Shown one piece after another: positions 31,286 through 40,917 of a stretch of DNA of 64,000 nucleotides. This stretch comes from Nemertoderma westbladi (taxonomy: Eukaryota; Xenacoelomorpha; Nemertodermatida; Nemertodermatidae). The position numbers and the translations under genes were made by a program. Under the pieces are notes generated by a model. That model ran no database searches and was not told where the DNA came from. It saw only the letters and a program-made list of their open reading frames with translations. The stretch covers positions 62,001 to 126,000 of the forward strand of contig JAUCBJ010006962.1 in assembly GCA_032718475.1 (NCBI GenBank), in the 5' to 3' direction. Within the stretch, counting starts at the first letter, position 1, and each line of letters begins with the position of its first letter.

Positions 31286-31923
31286 ATATAAATGAATGAA
31301 CATTTATAAATATAAACATTTGTATGGTTAATGAATAATCAATGACATTGAATGAATAAAGTTCCCGTAAAATATAGGGAGAAACATCATATTTGGTGCG
31401 GGAAGTATCGTTTTTGGTTGAAAGTGAATTAAATTTGGGTATAGAAATAATTATATTTTGGGTGCCGGTTTGAGTAATTTAATTATTTTTGGGATCGCAG
31501 AGATATTTAAATTGGGGGATGTTAATTGTTGGGGCTATTAAAGAACATTAACAAACACAACGGGAAATAATAGCAGCAAACGATATGGCAGAAATTGTGG
31601 AAGGGGGAGTTTACCAATTAATTATGCTAAATTAATTAATAAATGCTGAAGGTAATTAATTACCGATCCGGAAATATAATAGATAAATAACTGTTTGAAC
31701 TATTACCGGTATGTATTGCTTTTTTACACAATATATAGCGGGAAAAAATGTTTAAGAAGATTCCGTCCTACTGTGATCGGCCATGACATTTCCCCAATAA
31801 TTTTCCCTCAATAAATACTAGCGCGATTCTGTAACGAGTAAAATTTATGTTGAGATAAATAATATATCTCGGTGAAATATATAAAAACTAAATTATTTAA
31901 TTACTATGGCCGTTTTCAACCAC

Positions 31924-32485
31924 CGTGATTCTCTTCAGTGATAGACTCTGTTTCATTCACGTCTTTCATGTGAAAATCGAAACTTCCTTCTGCGCTCAGA
32001 TAACTGCCACTTCCCTCGCTACGCTCGATGCTGTCGCTGTACCATTCATACGGACCTGGCGGAGAATCCGTCGCTTTCCTTCTGTAATAAGGAAGTACCA
32101 GATCCGAGTTGGTACAGGCCACGGATTCCTTGTCTGAATCATCCTCACAAACATCGACAATAATATCCTCAAATATGGAGTGATCCATAGAGAGTGATCC
32201 ATCTTCTTCTTCGTCTTCAACTATAACATCCATCGATTCGTCGTCGATACCAACTATCTTATCTTCAGGAATAACTTCCCGCCCAGACACTCTATTAGTC
32301 TTTTCCTTCATAAAATCTGGGGGTTCTATTGGCTTGGCTCTGAGTTCGTTAAAACCTAAAGACGTCAGCATCTCGAATTGTTCCTTCAAGGCCAAAGATC
32401 GACGCCTATCAAAGATGCTCATTAACTCCCATTCGTTGTCGGTGAAATAGTGACGGATGGAATCGAACTCGGAATCCATTGACAT
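31924..32485 (-). CDS. PRDM9: PRDM9-like gene, exon 1 (KRAB-like domain)
   Basis: Starts at ATG 32485. Residues 7-59 match the PRDM9-type KRAB domain: FDSIRHYFTDNEW, a central RRRSLALKEQFEML helix, then SLGF and PPDFM. An acidic, Ser-rich linker follows. The frame runs into a stop at 31916 unless spliced at 31924/31923. The one-base remainder fits the two-base start of exon 2 exactly. KRAB plus SSXRD plus PR/SET plus fingers is the full PRDM9 architecture. A downstream alternative GT at 31920/31919 keeps the same phase and would add one codon. Confidence 0.85.
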
Positions 32486-33059
32486 CTCGAAGAGTTAATA
32501 TATGATATAAAGTGATTTAAAAATACAATATACTATTACAATACAGTTAGAAATTTTGTTATTCTAGAAGTAGAACATAAACTGCAAAACGAATATAATG
32601 TATTCAGTGATACAGTAGGTACTGCAGTAGCTTGCTAAATTAAGCTATTCTATACGGTGGCTGAAAGCGGACAAAATAATTCACTTGGCACTACATTTTT
32701 TAATTATTATTTTGATCAAATTTTTTTTCTTGAATTTCAACACAGGTTGAAATTCAAATATCATTGTTGATCAAAATGAAAATTGACCGCTTTCAGCCAC
32801 AGTAAATTGTAGGATAGGTGTCATACGGGTCTGGTCTGGACGGTGTCTGTCGGTCTGTAAGTAGGTCGACAACTTCACTGACGTCACCTACAACATAAAG
32901 TTTATTTTTATTTTACTGTGTAATACACTTTATTTTACTTTAATATCTGTACAATATATTTTCCGTAATTTTTCCTCTATTTTAAACAACAACAGAACAA
33001 ATACAGAAATGTTGATTGCATTTGTACCGTTATGTAGTCATTTGAATATAGGATCAGGT
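32486..33059. other. Upstream region of the PRDM9-like gene
   Basis: Holds the 5' flank of the gene and the MITE at 32655-32802. I see no convincing TATA or initiator for the minus-strand gene, and no other gene. Confidence 0.5.
32655..32802. mobile_element. 148-bp MITE, Tc1/mariner-like (TA duplication)
   Basis: Ends CGGTGGCTGAAAGCGG and CTGTGGCTGAAAGCGG (inverted), flanked by TA on both sides (32653-32654 and 32803-32804). The centre is a near-perfect palindrome with stem TTGAATTTCAAC. It sits about 170 bp upstream of the PRDM9-like start codon, and its ends match those of that gene's intron. Confidence 0.8.
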
Positions 33060-33815
33060 GACAAAGTCAGGTGGGATAACTACTACTATAATCGGCCTGC
33101 TGCATTGAAACTGCACATTGAGATGCTATGCCAGCATAACAAAAACATATTCTCAACATCATGCAATCCACAATTGACAAGCCCAATTGAGCGTGCATTA
33201 AGAATGCTATGCCAATCAAAGTTGCACCGCCATTTATTTAAGGAGATTATTCACATTATTCTAAGGCCAGAGTCCTTTAGGAGGCGTTTCACGAAATTCA
33301 CGGGCTGCCACCATGCTTATTCACTCAATGAGGACGCCAAAGCGCAAGATTATGCACTGGCTGGTTCTGACGGCAAAAGCAATGTCCTGCAAAGCGGGGG
33401 CGGTTCTGTTCAAGTGTCAAGCTAGGGGAGACTAATGAAACACCTCCAAGGTTGTATAGACTGATACAGGCTACGGTTGGAGATGTGTTCATTGTACTTG
33501 ACACAATGAGCCCAACACAGCATTCTTGAGAATGTGCCATCCAGAGATTTGGTGTCCTCAGCAGCAGTTAGAGCCCAGCATGGACTCCCGTACAGGATAA
33601 GAGTACTGGTACTACTACAGCCATAATAAATAATCGAACCTTAAGTTTCCGGGTTATTCTATTGGACTTCCAAATCATGTACAGACTATTTTACGCCGCC
33701 AATGCCTTCCCCTTACATATCGGAAGGTCTGAATTTCGAATCCATAATCCCAAATACCAGAAGTCATCCACGTGCTCAAGCAAGCCGTCCCTAGAGCTTA
33801 AATGCCCCTTTCAAA
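33060..33815 (-). mobile_element. LINE-A family copy, 5'-truncated
   Basis: Antisense copy covering the RT linker (HVDDF), C-terminal domain (GVSLVSPSLTLEQNRPRFAGH) and the tail (QPVHNLALWRPH). It shows the RFAGH to QPVHNL junction without LINE-B, so it serves as the unoccupied reference for 21845/23099. Frameshifts are present. The + strand ORF at 33009-33425 is its shadow. Confidence 0.8.
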
Positions 33816-34143
33816 CAATGACCATAAAATGACCCAAACCACCCGATTAATAGCCAACTGCAAATGAGGTGTAAAAATCACGAAAAAAAAACACCATAAT
33901 TATTCGAGGAATCGGAACAAAAGTGCGTGGTGGCATGAACAGAACATCGAAAATGAGCGGTAACATGAACAGAACACAACATCGAAAGTGCGCGGTAACA
34001 CACAACACCGAAATACCGGTACTGTACGTGGTGATGTAAACATGAGTGGGCCTTTCGTGGAGCTGCGAACCAATAAAACCACAATAATATAAATTATTAC
34101 AGTACTGTATGATACACCATACAAAAATATTTAGGCCTATCTA
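33816..34143. other. Spacer with repeated CGGTAACATGAACAGAACA units
   Basis: No gene. A short imperfect repeat (GAACATCGAAAATGAGCGG / GAACACAACATCGAAAGTGCGCGG) at about 33930-34000. Confidence 0.4.
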
Positions 34144-34922
34144 GGGTATTAGTACGTTTGAACGACACTAGCCGATCAAGCCTGAAATCTGATAGAAACT
34201 GATAAAATTGGTGCCGGTACCGGTACAGCAGTATTGTTCTCCATCTTCATCACAATGCGGATATTGTTTTATACTAATGGGCCTATTACTTTTATTGTTT
34301 ATTGTGTTATTTATATTGTTACTTTTATTAAATATGTGTTGTATTGTATTTATACAAGAGCAATAGGCCTACTATTACTGTAATGGGCCTACTCTGTCTC
34401 TGGCATGGCTTAATTTAATTTCCTCGAGGTCGGTAAACTGATCGAGACTGGAGGAGTGTGTTATTGAATTTGCGCTATTGGGGAGCTTCTCTCCCGTACT
34501 CTACAACCAAATGGGCAACCAACCCAACCCTACGCAACCAACCCAACCCTTTGTCCCTTTCCAGGTTGTGCTGCACAATCCAAAGTTGTGCTTGTAATCT
34601 CCTTGCTTATTTCAAGCATTATTACCGGTAGTACTGAATGTCCACTCATGTCCAACTACTGTACGATATGATCTAATCAACCCAAACGGCTCTTTTCAGG
34701 GCCGCCATATCAGCATATGAATATACAATTATGTCGCAACAACGCTTGCAATCCAATAAGCCTATAGATTATGTTAAAATAATAAATTCCCCTCCAAGAA
34801 CTTAATAAATAATACCCGCGCAATCCTCAAGATTGCTCACAATACTGCTATACCGGTACCGGTACCATGATTTATCTGATTTCAGGCTTGTTCGGCTAGT
34901 GTCGTTCAAACGTACTAATACC
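34144..34922. mobile_element. DNA transposon/MITE with about 55-bp inverted repeats and 8-bp duplication
   Basis: Inverted ends starting GGTATTAGTACGTTTGAACG and extending through CACTAGCCGAWCAAGCCTGAAATC. A perfect 8-bp duplication CCTATCTA (34136-34143 and 34923-34930) suggests hAT-like transposition. The 779-bp body has no transposase and includes CCGGTACCGG repeats. Confidence 0.8.
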
Positions 34923-34930
34923 CCTATCTA

Positions 34931-35949
34931 GCTAGCTTTCAGCTTACTGTATACAGGTATACCGGTAGGCCTAATTTAAAAAAATAAAATGTTATTTTAT
35001 AGACTTAGGCCTACTGGCAGACTCGTTATTATTCTAGAAATCAAACTTATGATAAATGAAACTATAGGCCTACTACCAACTACCGTTATTTACGAATCTA
35101 CCTACTGTCAGACCGTACAGGCAGACTATACGAGAAACACTACGGTACCATACTACCGGTACCTAATGCAGTAATGCATATCTGCACGTCGAAAGGGGAA
35201 TGGTATGGAGTTAGAAAAAGTTTCACTTTATCGACTCCCGGTACCGATATCATACTAAAACTACAGTAAATGCCGGATGGGATGGGTATTGCCTACAATA
35301 GTGAATTCCTTGCTTGTGTGCCTGACTGCCTGAATGTGTTGCAACAGAGTCTGTATTCAGAAAATGTTTCACTTTAGGGCCTACCGACTTTCATACTGCT
35401 ACATGTACGAGTCTGCATGTGTAGAACTATAGCAGCCAAGTCTGTCTTCAGGAAATGTTTCACTTTCACATTTGCAACCTACAGTATTGCGACCAAGGAC
35501 AGACTTGTCAGATATGTGCTAGAATATATCCTGTGTCTTTGTGGGGTCGGTAATCGCCACTAATCGGTATGCAGTTCTAGTTCCAGTTCTTCCCGCTAAA
35601 GGGCGAAATGTATGAAAGTGAAAACATTCTCCCATTTCCGTCATTTTTAATTAGAATTAAAATTAATTTGAATCTTGGCATTGTTTGTACTATTGTATAT
35701 ACTAAAGCTTATCTTATTTCGTTTTGTTATAATCGTAATCAATATATAAATTTATATCGCGCCCTTTACTTAGTGGTCAAAGGCGCACGTTACACATAAT
35801 CTTAAAATTAATAAAAACTAATCACTGTACGAACTGAATTAAATGAGTTTAAAACATAATTAAAAACACAACTGAAGACATGAGTTCACTTGAGAAACGT
35901 GAGATTATAATTCATGTTAAAAAAATGTAATTATAATCATTGGAATTCC
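34931..35949. other. Gene-free stretch with dispersed repeat
   Basis: No gene supported. About 35530-35690 resembles 37555-38045 (TTTGTGGGGTCGGTAATC, GTATGAAAGTGAAAAC), so it contains copies of a noncoding repeat. The short ORFs are AT-rich and unrecognised. Confidence 0.4.
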
Positions 35950-36360
35950 ATTTTGAATAAATGAGTCTTTAATAGTTTTTTAAATATTTCTATCGAGGGA
36001 GATCGGCGAATGTTGATGGGAAGTGACTTCCAAATTGTAGGTGCAGCTACCGCGAAAGAACGTTTACCATAGCTTGCAAGATTGAATTTAGGAACGCTAA
36101 GAAAAGTCAGTTCAGCGGAACGTAGTTCGCGTTAGGCCGATGATGTGAATACATTTATAGGTCATTAGCGCAATCTTGAAATCGATCCGGCATAGAATAG
36201 GTAGCCAATGTAGCTCTTTCAACACCGGTGTAATGTGGTCTCTTTTGCGTGTTCCTGTTAGCAGGCGTGCGGCAGAATTCTGGACATACTGCAACTTTTT
36301 AACTACCTTCCAAGGAAGACCATAATATAACGCTTTGTTGTAATCTAGTTTGCTTGCTGG
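35950..36360 (-). pseudogene. LINE-D 3' coding remnant
   Basis: The minus strand encodes VQNSAARLLTGTRKRDHIT, then LHWLPILCRIDFKIAL and MTYKC. After a break it continues with a FAVAAPTIWKSLPINIRRS block and a FKKLLKTHLF-like end near 35960. This is the canonical C-terminal end of Jockey/CR1-like LINE RT proteins. 5'-truncated and broken. Confidence 0.8.
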
Positions 36361-36419
36361 CTATATGGCTAGCTATGGCTAGCTATGGCTACAATAGAAC
36401 CTGTAATGATAATAAAAAA

Positions 36420-36462
36420 GCAGGCGCTTTGATAAGGTCGTAAGACCCCTAAAGGCGCCTGC
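36420..36462. other. Strong hairpin GCAGGCGC...GGCGCCTGC
   Basis: GCAGGCGCTTT (36420-36430) pairs with AAAGGCGCCTGC (36451-36462) across a 20-nt loop. A single bulge is needed. It is GC-rich in an AT-rich setting and follows TATGGCTAGC microrepeats. Function unknown. Confidence 0.5.
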
Positions 36463-36681
36463 TATAACAAATATAAGTACAATTATTATTATAATTATGT
36501 AATTAATTTATTAACAATGCAACATATTCGCAACGTTTATATTAAAACAAATTATTGTTTAAAATATAATAAATTTTATAAATTGAGACACTGTTAGAGG
36601 AGTGGGTCAATTTTTGCAGAGATGTTGTCGGGGTTATTCGGGTTTAGAGCTGTCGGTTTGACAATTTGTAGTCATCTAATA

Positions 36682-37374
36682 CAGTACAGGCCACCAGAAA
36701 ACGCAGATTTGTACAATTGTGAACACATTTTATCAAATGTGTACCAGTGTAATGTAATGTTGTTGAACGGGACAATTGAACATAATTGAACATAATTAAA
36801 TTGGCAACAACCAAAATTTTTTCGCCAAAGGATACAATTGAATACTTTTGAAACGCTTAGTAATCTGGAAATTCTCTGTAGTTTGCCGCGAACTGTCACT
36901 TACTGCAGCTGGAAATGCGATAAGGATTTTGTTTACCTTTATAGTTTGCGGTTAATAGTGTCTAGTAGGCAGGCCTATAGTTCGTGATGTTAAGGCATCT
37001 TCTGGTGTTTCTCTGTGCCATCTCGGTGTCAGACTAATGGCGCGACATCTCCCTCCACTAAATTAATTATTCAATGGTCTAGGCTCCTCCATCCATATAC
37101 CCATCCACTCCCATACAGTCCATGAACCTCCATGTGGTCTTGTATGTAGTTCTCTCTCTGTCCGCAATGTTACGCCCTGGGGGCTCTCTCATCTACCTGA
37201 TATCAGACATACAGGCGCACCGCACACTAAGCCTTTGTCGGTCCCAGCAAGTTAGCCTCCTGCTGTGTGATCTAGAAGATAACTCGCCATAACCTGCCAA
37301 TCAGATGACTTGAACAAATGTGTTCACATGTGATCACATTGGATGAAATCTGCTTTTTCTGGTGGCCTGTACTG
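36682..37374. mobile_element. 693-bp MITE with CAGTACAGGCCACCAG ends and TA duplication
   Basis: Inverted ends (CAGTACAGGCCACCAGAAAA at 36682, its complement ending 37374) continue loosely through GCAGATTT, with TA on each side (36680-36681, 37375-37376). No coding capacity. Tc1/mariner-like by duplication only. It appears inserted into an older repeat whose flanks are 36590-36680 and 37377-37450. Confidence 0.75.
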
Positions 37375-38929
37375 TACGTCCAACAGATGAGATTTTTGTG
37401 AGACTATCATTCGCCATCAGTTAAATAGTATACCGCTAGAGGGCTACATTTTAAGCAATAAATATCCTCCAATTAAATATATAAATAAATGTCCTTGCAT
37501 TTAATCCGTTCAAGCTGAAATCTTTCAGATATTTACTAGAACACAACATGTCTCTTTGTGGGGTCGGTAATCAGTCTGTAGTTCTCCAACCTTCCTTTCT
37601 TGGACTTAACCTTCCCCATTTCCTTGATATTAATAACGAACCTGTCTTTAGACTGGGTAGTTCTTGTCAAGAGTTGAGCCGTTCAAAAACACGATGTGTG
37701 TGTGTATAACCTGTGATTATGATTTGTTTGCCTAGGCGAATGTGTATTACATTAGATGGGAGGCAGTTTTTTGGTTGATGTAAGTCATTCTTGGTTTGCA
37801 TCTTCCAATCCCATCTGTTTCTTGGAGTCCGTGTAAGACAGGTTCGTTTAAAGCCATCTTGATGGCGTTCTAGTTAGTTAACGCTGAATCTTTTAATTAT
37901 GTACAATACCACATGCTGCAACTATGTGAGGAAGGTGATCTGTATGCAGTTCTCCTGTCTGACGCTAGAAGGGAAATGTCTGAAAGTGAAAACTTTCCAC
38001 CGTTTACTTGATTTTTACAATTTAATTTGAAACTTGGTATATGTACTAGAACTCTGGCTTCGTATTCGTTTTTGGCTCCATTTTTTACAGATCATTTATA
38101 AGACAGGCGGCTTCTTAGAATGCGGTAATGAATTATAGAGGAATGAACATTATTAGACGTTCAATGACTTTTATTAGTATATTAGCCAGCGAGCCAATTA
38201 AGGCAATTGTTGGATTGCAGAGAAACAGTTACACTGCACTGGTAGGACGTTAATACAATAATTGGATAATTTAATTATGTTACATATACGCACGATGATG
38301 TATGACCCTTGACCCCGGCATGTCCTAGCTACACATTAAACATTTTCAGTACGAGATATAAGAAACAACAAATTGCAGGTAATTAATAGCATGTACAGCA
38401 TGTACTATTTTAAATAAATTTTAAATGTTATATAATAAAATCTGACCAGGTTAGGGATTTCTCATCTTAGTAGCTTTGTAAATTCCTAAATTAACCAGCA
38501 CAGAGCTGTTAGATTCGCTAAGCAAATCATAATATTTATAAAGTGAAGGATGGCGATGATAGTGGAGTCGGATTGATTCATCCAATGCAATTGGATGATG
38601 GATGATGATGGATAAATGCAATTAGTCCTCAATTTGAGAATCGTTGCATTGGGTACACAACCTGTCTTCCTTGGCAATATTGGTCCATCTGCCTGTTTCA
38701 ATATGGAGGTTATGGGAACCACATCTGAAGCGCGACATGGCCCTACGTAGATAGGATGGTCACACAAGCCACATACTGTAGGTATGATTCAGACACAAAC
38801 CAATCCTTAACAAAAAGAAAGCCCTTGGGAGATGCCGCCATATCAGCGTCAGCAGAATTATATAATTGAAAATTTTCTTCTGAATTCCAAGGGGAAAACA
38901 TCAACTTCCCCGAATACTTTTAAGTTTGG
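37375..38929. other. Gene-free stretch with repeat copies
   Basis: No gene supported. Contains GGTCGGTAATCAGTCTG and ATGTCTGAAAGTGAAAAC segments shared with 35540-35640, and TAGCGG/CCGCTAGAGGGC segments shared with 24650-24800. The 93-codon minus-strand ORF at 38486-38767 is not recognised. Confidence 0.4.
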
Positions 38930-39245
38930 AGTCTTATTGTAGAACGATTATTCAATATTCTATTCAAGAATTTAGGGTGCAATTTCTCGACATCTTGACA
39001 CGCATGGAAGCCCCAAACCTGGCAACCATATTCTAGAATCGGCCTTATAAGAATGTTGTAAATGGATATCATTGTTTATTTAGACGGAAACGGGAAATAG
39101 TTGAAGAATCCCAATAGTGTAAAATATGCTTTGCTAGCCTTATCAGCTAGCGCACTCTGGACTGTATAGAAGGAGCCTGAAGAAGAAAGGTTTACACCTA
39201 GGTAGATATAATTGCTTACAAACTCCAGAACGTTGCCCTTAAAAT
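38930..39245 (-). pseudogene. LINE-E 3' coding remnant
   Basis: The minus strand encodes YLGVNLSSSGSFYTVQSALA, then KAYFTLLGFF and LIRPILEYGCQVWGF, the conserved post-RT region of many animal LINEs (YLG ... Y...W.). Only the C-terminal fragment remains, with at least one stop. Confidence 0.75.
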
Positions 39246-39927
39246 TCAATTAATAAGGTAGTTCCGTGCCCAGGTCACCGGGGTAATCATAATATTGTTG
39301 GGGGGAGTTTCATATTTTACAGGTGACACAAAATTAAAGTTATACCAAATATTTCGGCCTACAGGCCTTTATCAATGGATTTATACTGTAGGTATTATTA
39401 TATAACACGTAAAACACACCAACGTACCGACAGGAAGGAATACCGGTAAGTCCTGACTAAAGATTAAGGCACCGAAAATACGTACAGTAGATAACTAATT
39501 AAATAAATAATGTCGGGGGGGGGGGGGGGGGGGTGGTATCTGGGTAACATGAAAATATAAAAATATAGCACCACATTATAGAGTGTACCTGTACAGTTTG
39601 CAAATATGAAACAATTGTTTAACGGGTGAAAGTGCCTTGTAAAGAAGGCATATATTTCAAAGGGTGAGGGTATATAGACCCAGCATAGAAATGGCAAATT
39701 TCTATGGCCCCACCCAAGCAAAAACATATAAATTCAAACTGGTGCATATAAAAAAAAAAAAAAATTAACCAAGATCAATACAAATTTGTAAATACAGTAC
39801 CGTTATATAAACTCATGCTATATACAGTATATCTAACTCGAATAAAATTGTATGTTATAATTAATTATTAATATTAAGTTTCGTACCATTCAAATTGAAG
39901 GAAAATAAATTTGCTACACGAACTATA
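39246..39927. other. Spacer downstream of DIRS-order element
   Basis: No gene. Holds a long G-tract (about 39515-39532), an A-tract (about 39751-39764) and AT-rich DNA that may include the element's 3' terminal repeat. I could not match it to the sequence beyond 43827. Confidence 0.4.
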
Positions 39928-40917
39928 TTAGTGACGAATATATTTCAAGAAGGCATTAGAGGACCATCGACCCTTTTCTCTAATCTGAATATCAGATAAT
40001 CCTTCCCGGGCCGCTTCTGTGGCAGCGCCGATTCTAAAACTGTGAGACTTATAAAGCTTTGTAGATAAATTTAGAAAACCAAGGACTTTGGTTAACATTG
40101 ACAAAAACTCGTTCCTATAAACAATGTCACCTGACCGCCATATAAATAACGGCCCCTCTTTGTCTGGACGTTTTTCAAGATAATCCTGAATAATACCGAT
40201 TGGGTTATGCTCAGGGTTGTTTGTTATTTCTAATTTAGCTGGTACATAAGGGTGTTTTTGATGTTTGTACTTTCTAATAGTAATAATAAGTCTAGGTCCG
40301 TCGTATTGTAGATCTGTTCTATTTATAACCACTTCGTCAGTACCCTTTTTTGGTGCGAATTCACCTACTCGTAAAAAACCATAAAAAGCTAATATAAATA
40401 CAGATCTAAGTAACGAGTTAGTATAAGGATCAGGATAAACAGAACTGCACACATGCAACATTCGTGATAAAATTGGTTTTGTGATAGGAAGTCTCGAATC
40501 TACCGATATATTGGATTTTCCTAAACCATTCAAAGCTCTAGAAATAAGAAAAGATTTGGTAGGGTCTGTCATATTAAGTAATCGATGAGGCATGGCTATA
40601 GCCGACATATAATTTAAAATTGTAGCCCTACTAAGGTTGATCGAGTCCAAATATGCAATAAAACACCCTAGCATTGTTACATCTAAAGGCAGTGTGAGTT
40701 GTGTATTCATTGTTTGCGATAGAAACGATCGCAGCTTGGTCCATATGTTTGCATATGAAATCAAAGTAGTCTCCTCCCACGCCGCGTCAATGAGTTGTGT
40801 GTATCGAAGAAGTAATCGTTGGGCAGTAGATCCCGAGGGATTAGCGTTGGTTCCTTGTTGGCGTTCGGGGAAATTGCCATAAATGATTCTACCTGTAGAC
40901 GTGAAAGAAGATCGCAT
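39928..40917 (-). CDS. Tyrosine recombinase of DIRS-order element
   Basis: 329 codons from ATG 40917. Catalytic residues of the family are visible: Arg183 in GFLRVGE, Lys in RKYKHQK (216-221), His292 and Arg295 in SHSFRIG, Trp318 in GRW (replacing the second His) and Tyr326 in FLKYIRH. An N-terminal core-binding region (about 35-130) precedes them. The enzyme should integrate the circular cDNA intermediate without a target duplication. Its start overlaps the end of the RT frame by 157 nt. Confidence 0.92.
   Translation of the reverse strand: MRSSFTSTGRIIYGNFPERQQGTNANPSGSTAQRLLLRYTQLIDAAWEETTLISYANIWTKLRSFLSQTMNTQLTLPLDVTMLGCFIAYLDSINLSRATILNYMSAIAMPHRLLNMTDPTKSFLISRALNGLGKSNISVDSRLPITKPILSRMLHVCSSVYPDPYTNSLLRSVFILAFYGFLRVGEFAPKKGTDEVVINRTDLQYDGPRLIITIRKYKHQKHPYVPAKLEITNNPEHNPIGIIQDYLEKRPDKEGPLFIWRSGDIVYRNEFLSMLTKVLGFLNLSTKLYKSHSFRIGAATEAAREGLSDIQIREKGRWSSNAFLKYIRH

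Larger units (their letters stand above)
29206..31927 (-). mobile_element. PRDM9-like intron with transposon-like inverted ends
   Basis: The intron (31923 to 29212) starts at GT in CACG-GTGGTTGAAAACGG and ends at AG in CCGCTTTCAG-CCACAG. These ends are inverted copies of each other over about 20 bp (loosely 40 bp) and match the terminal repeats of the 148-bp MITE at 32655-32802 (CGGTGGCTGAAAGCGG). Both splice sites fall inside the terminal repeats. The intron may therefore be a former DNA transposon, later enlarged by an hAT element and other repeats. No clear TA duplication survives at its edges. Confidence 0.6.

Noticed and set aside
33009-33425. 138-codon + strand ORF
   Set aside because: Antisense to the LINE-A copy on the minus strand.
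39497-39532. Long G-tract as a functional signal
   Set aside because: Homopolymer G/C tracts recur across the window (for example 50696, 52747, 61761, 63598) and look like ordinary microsatellites or assembly-prone sites.
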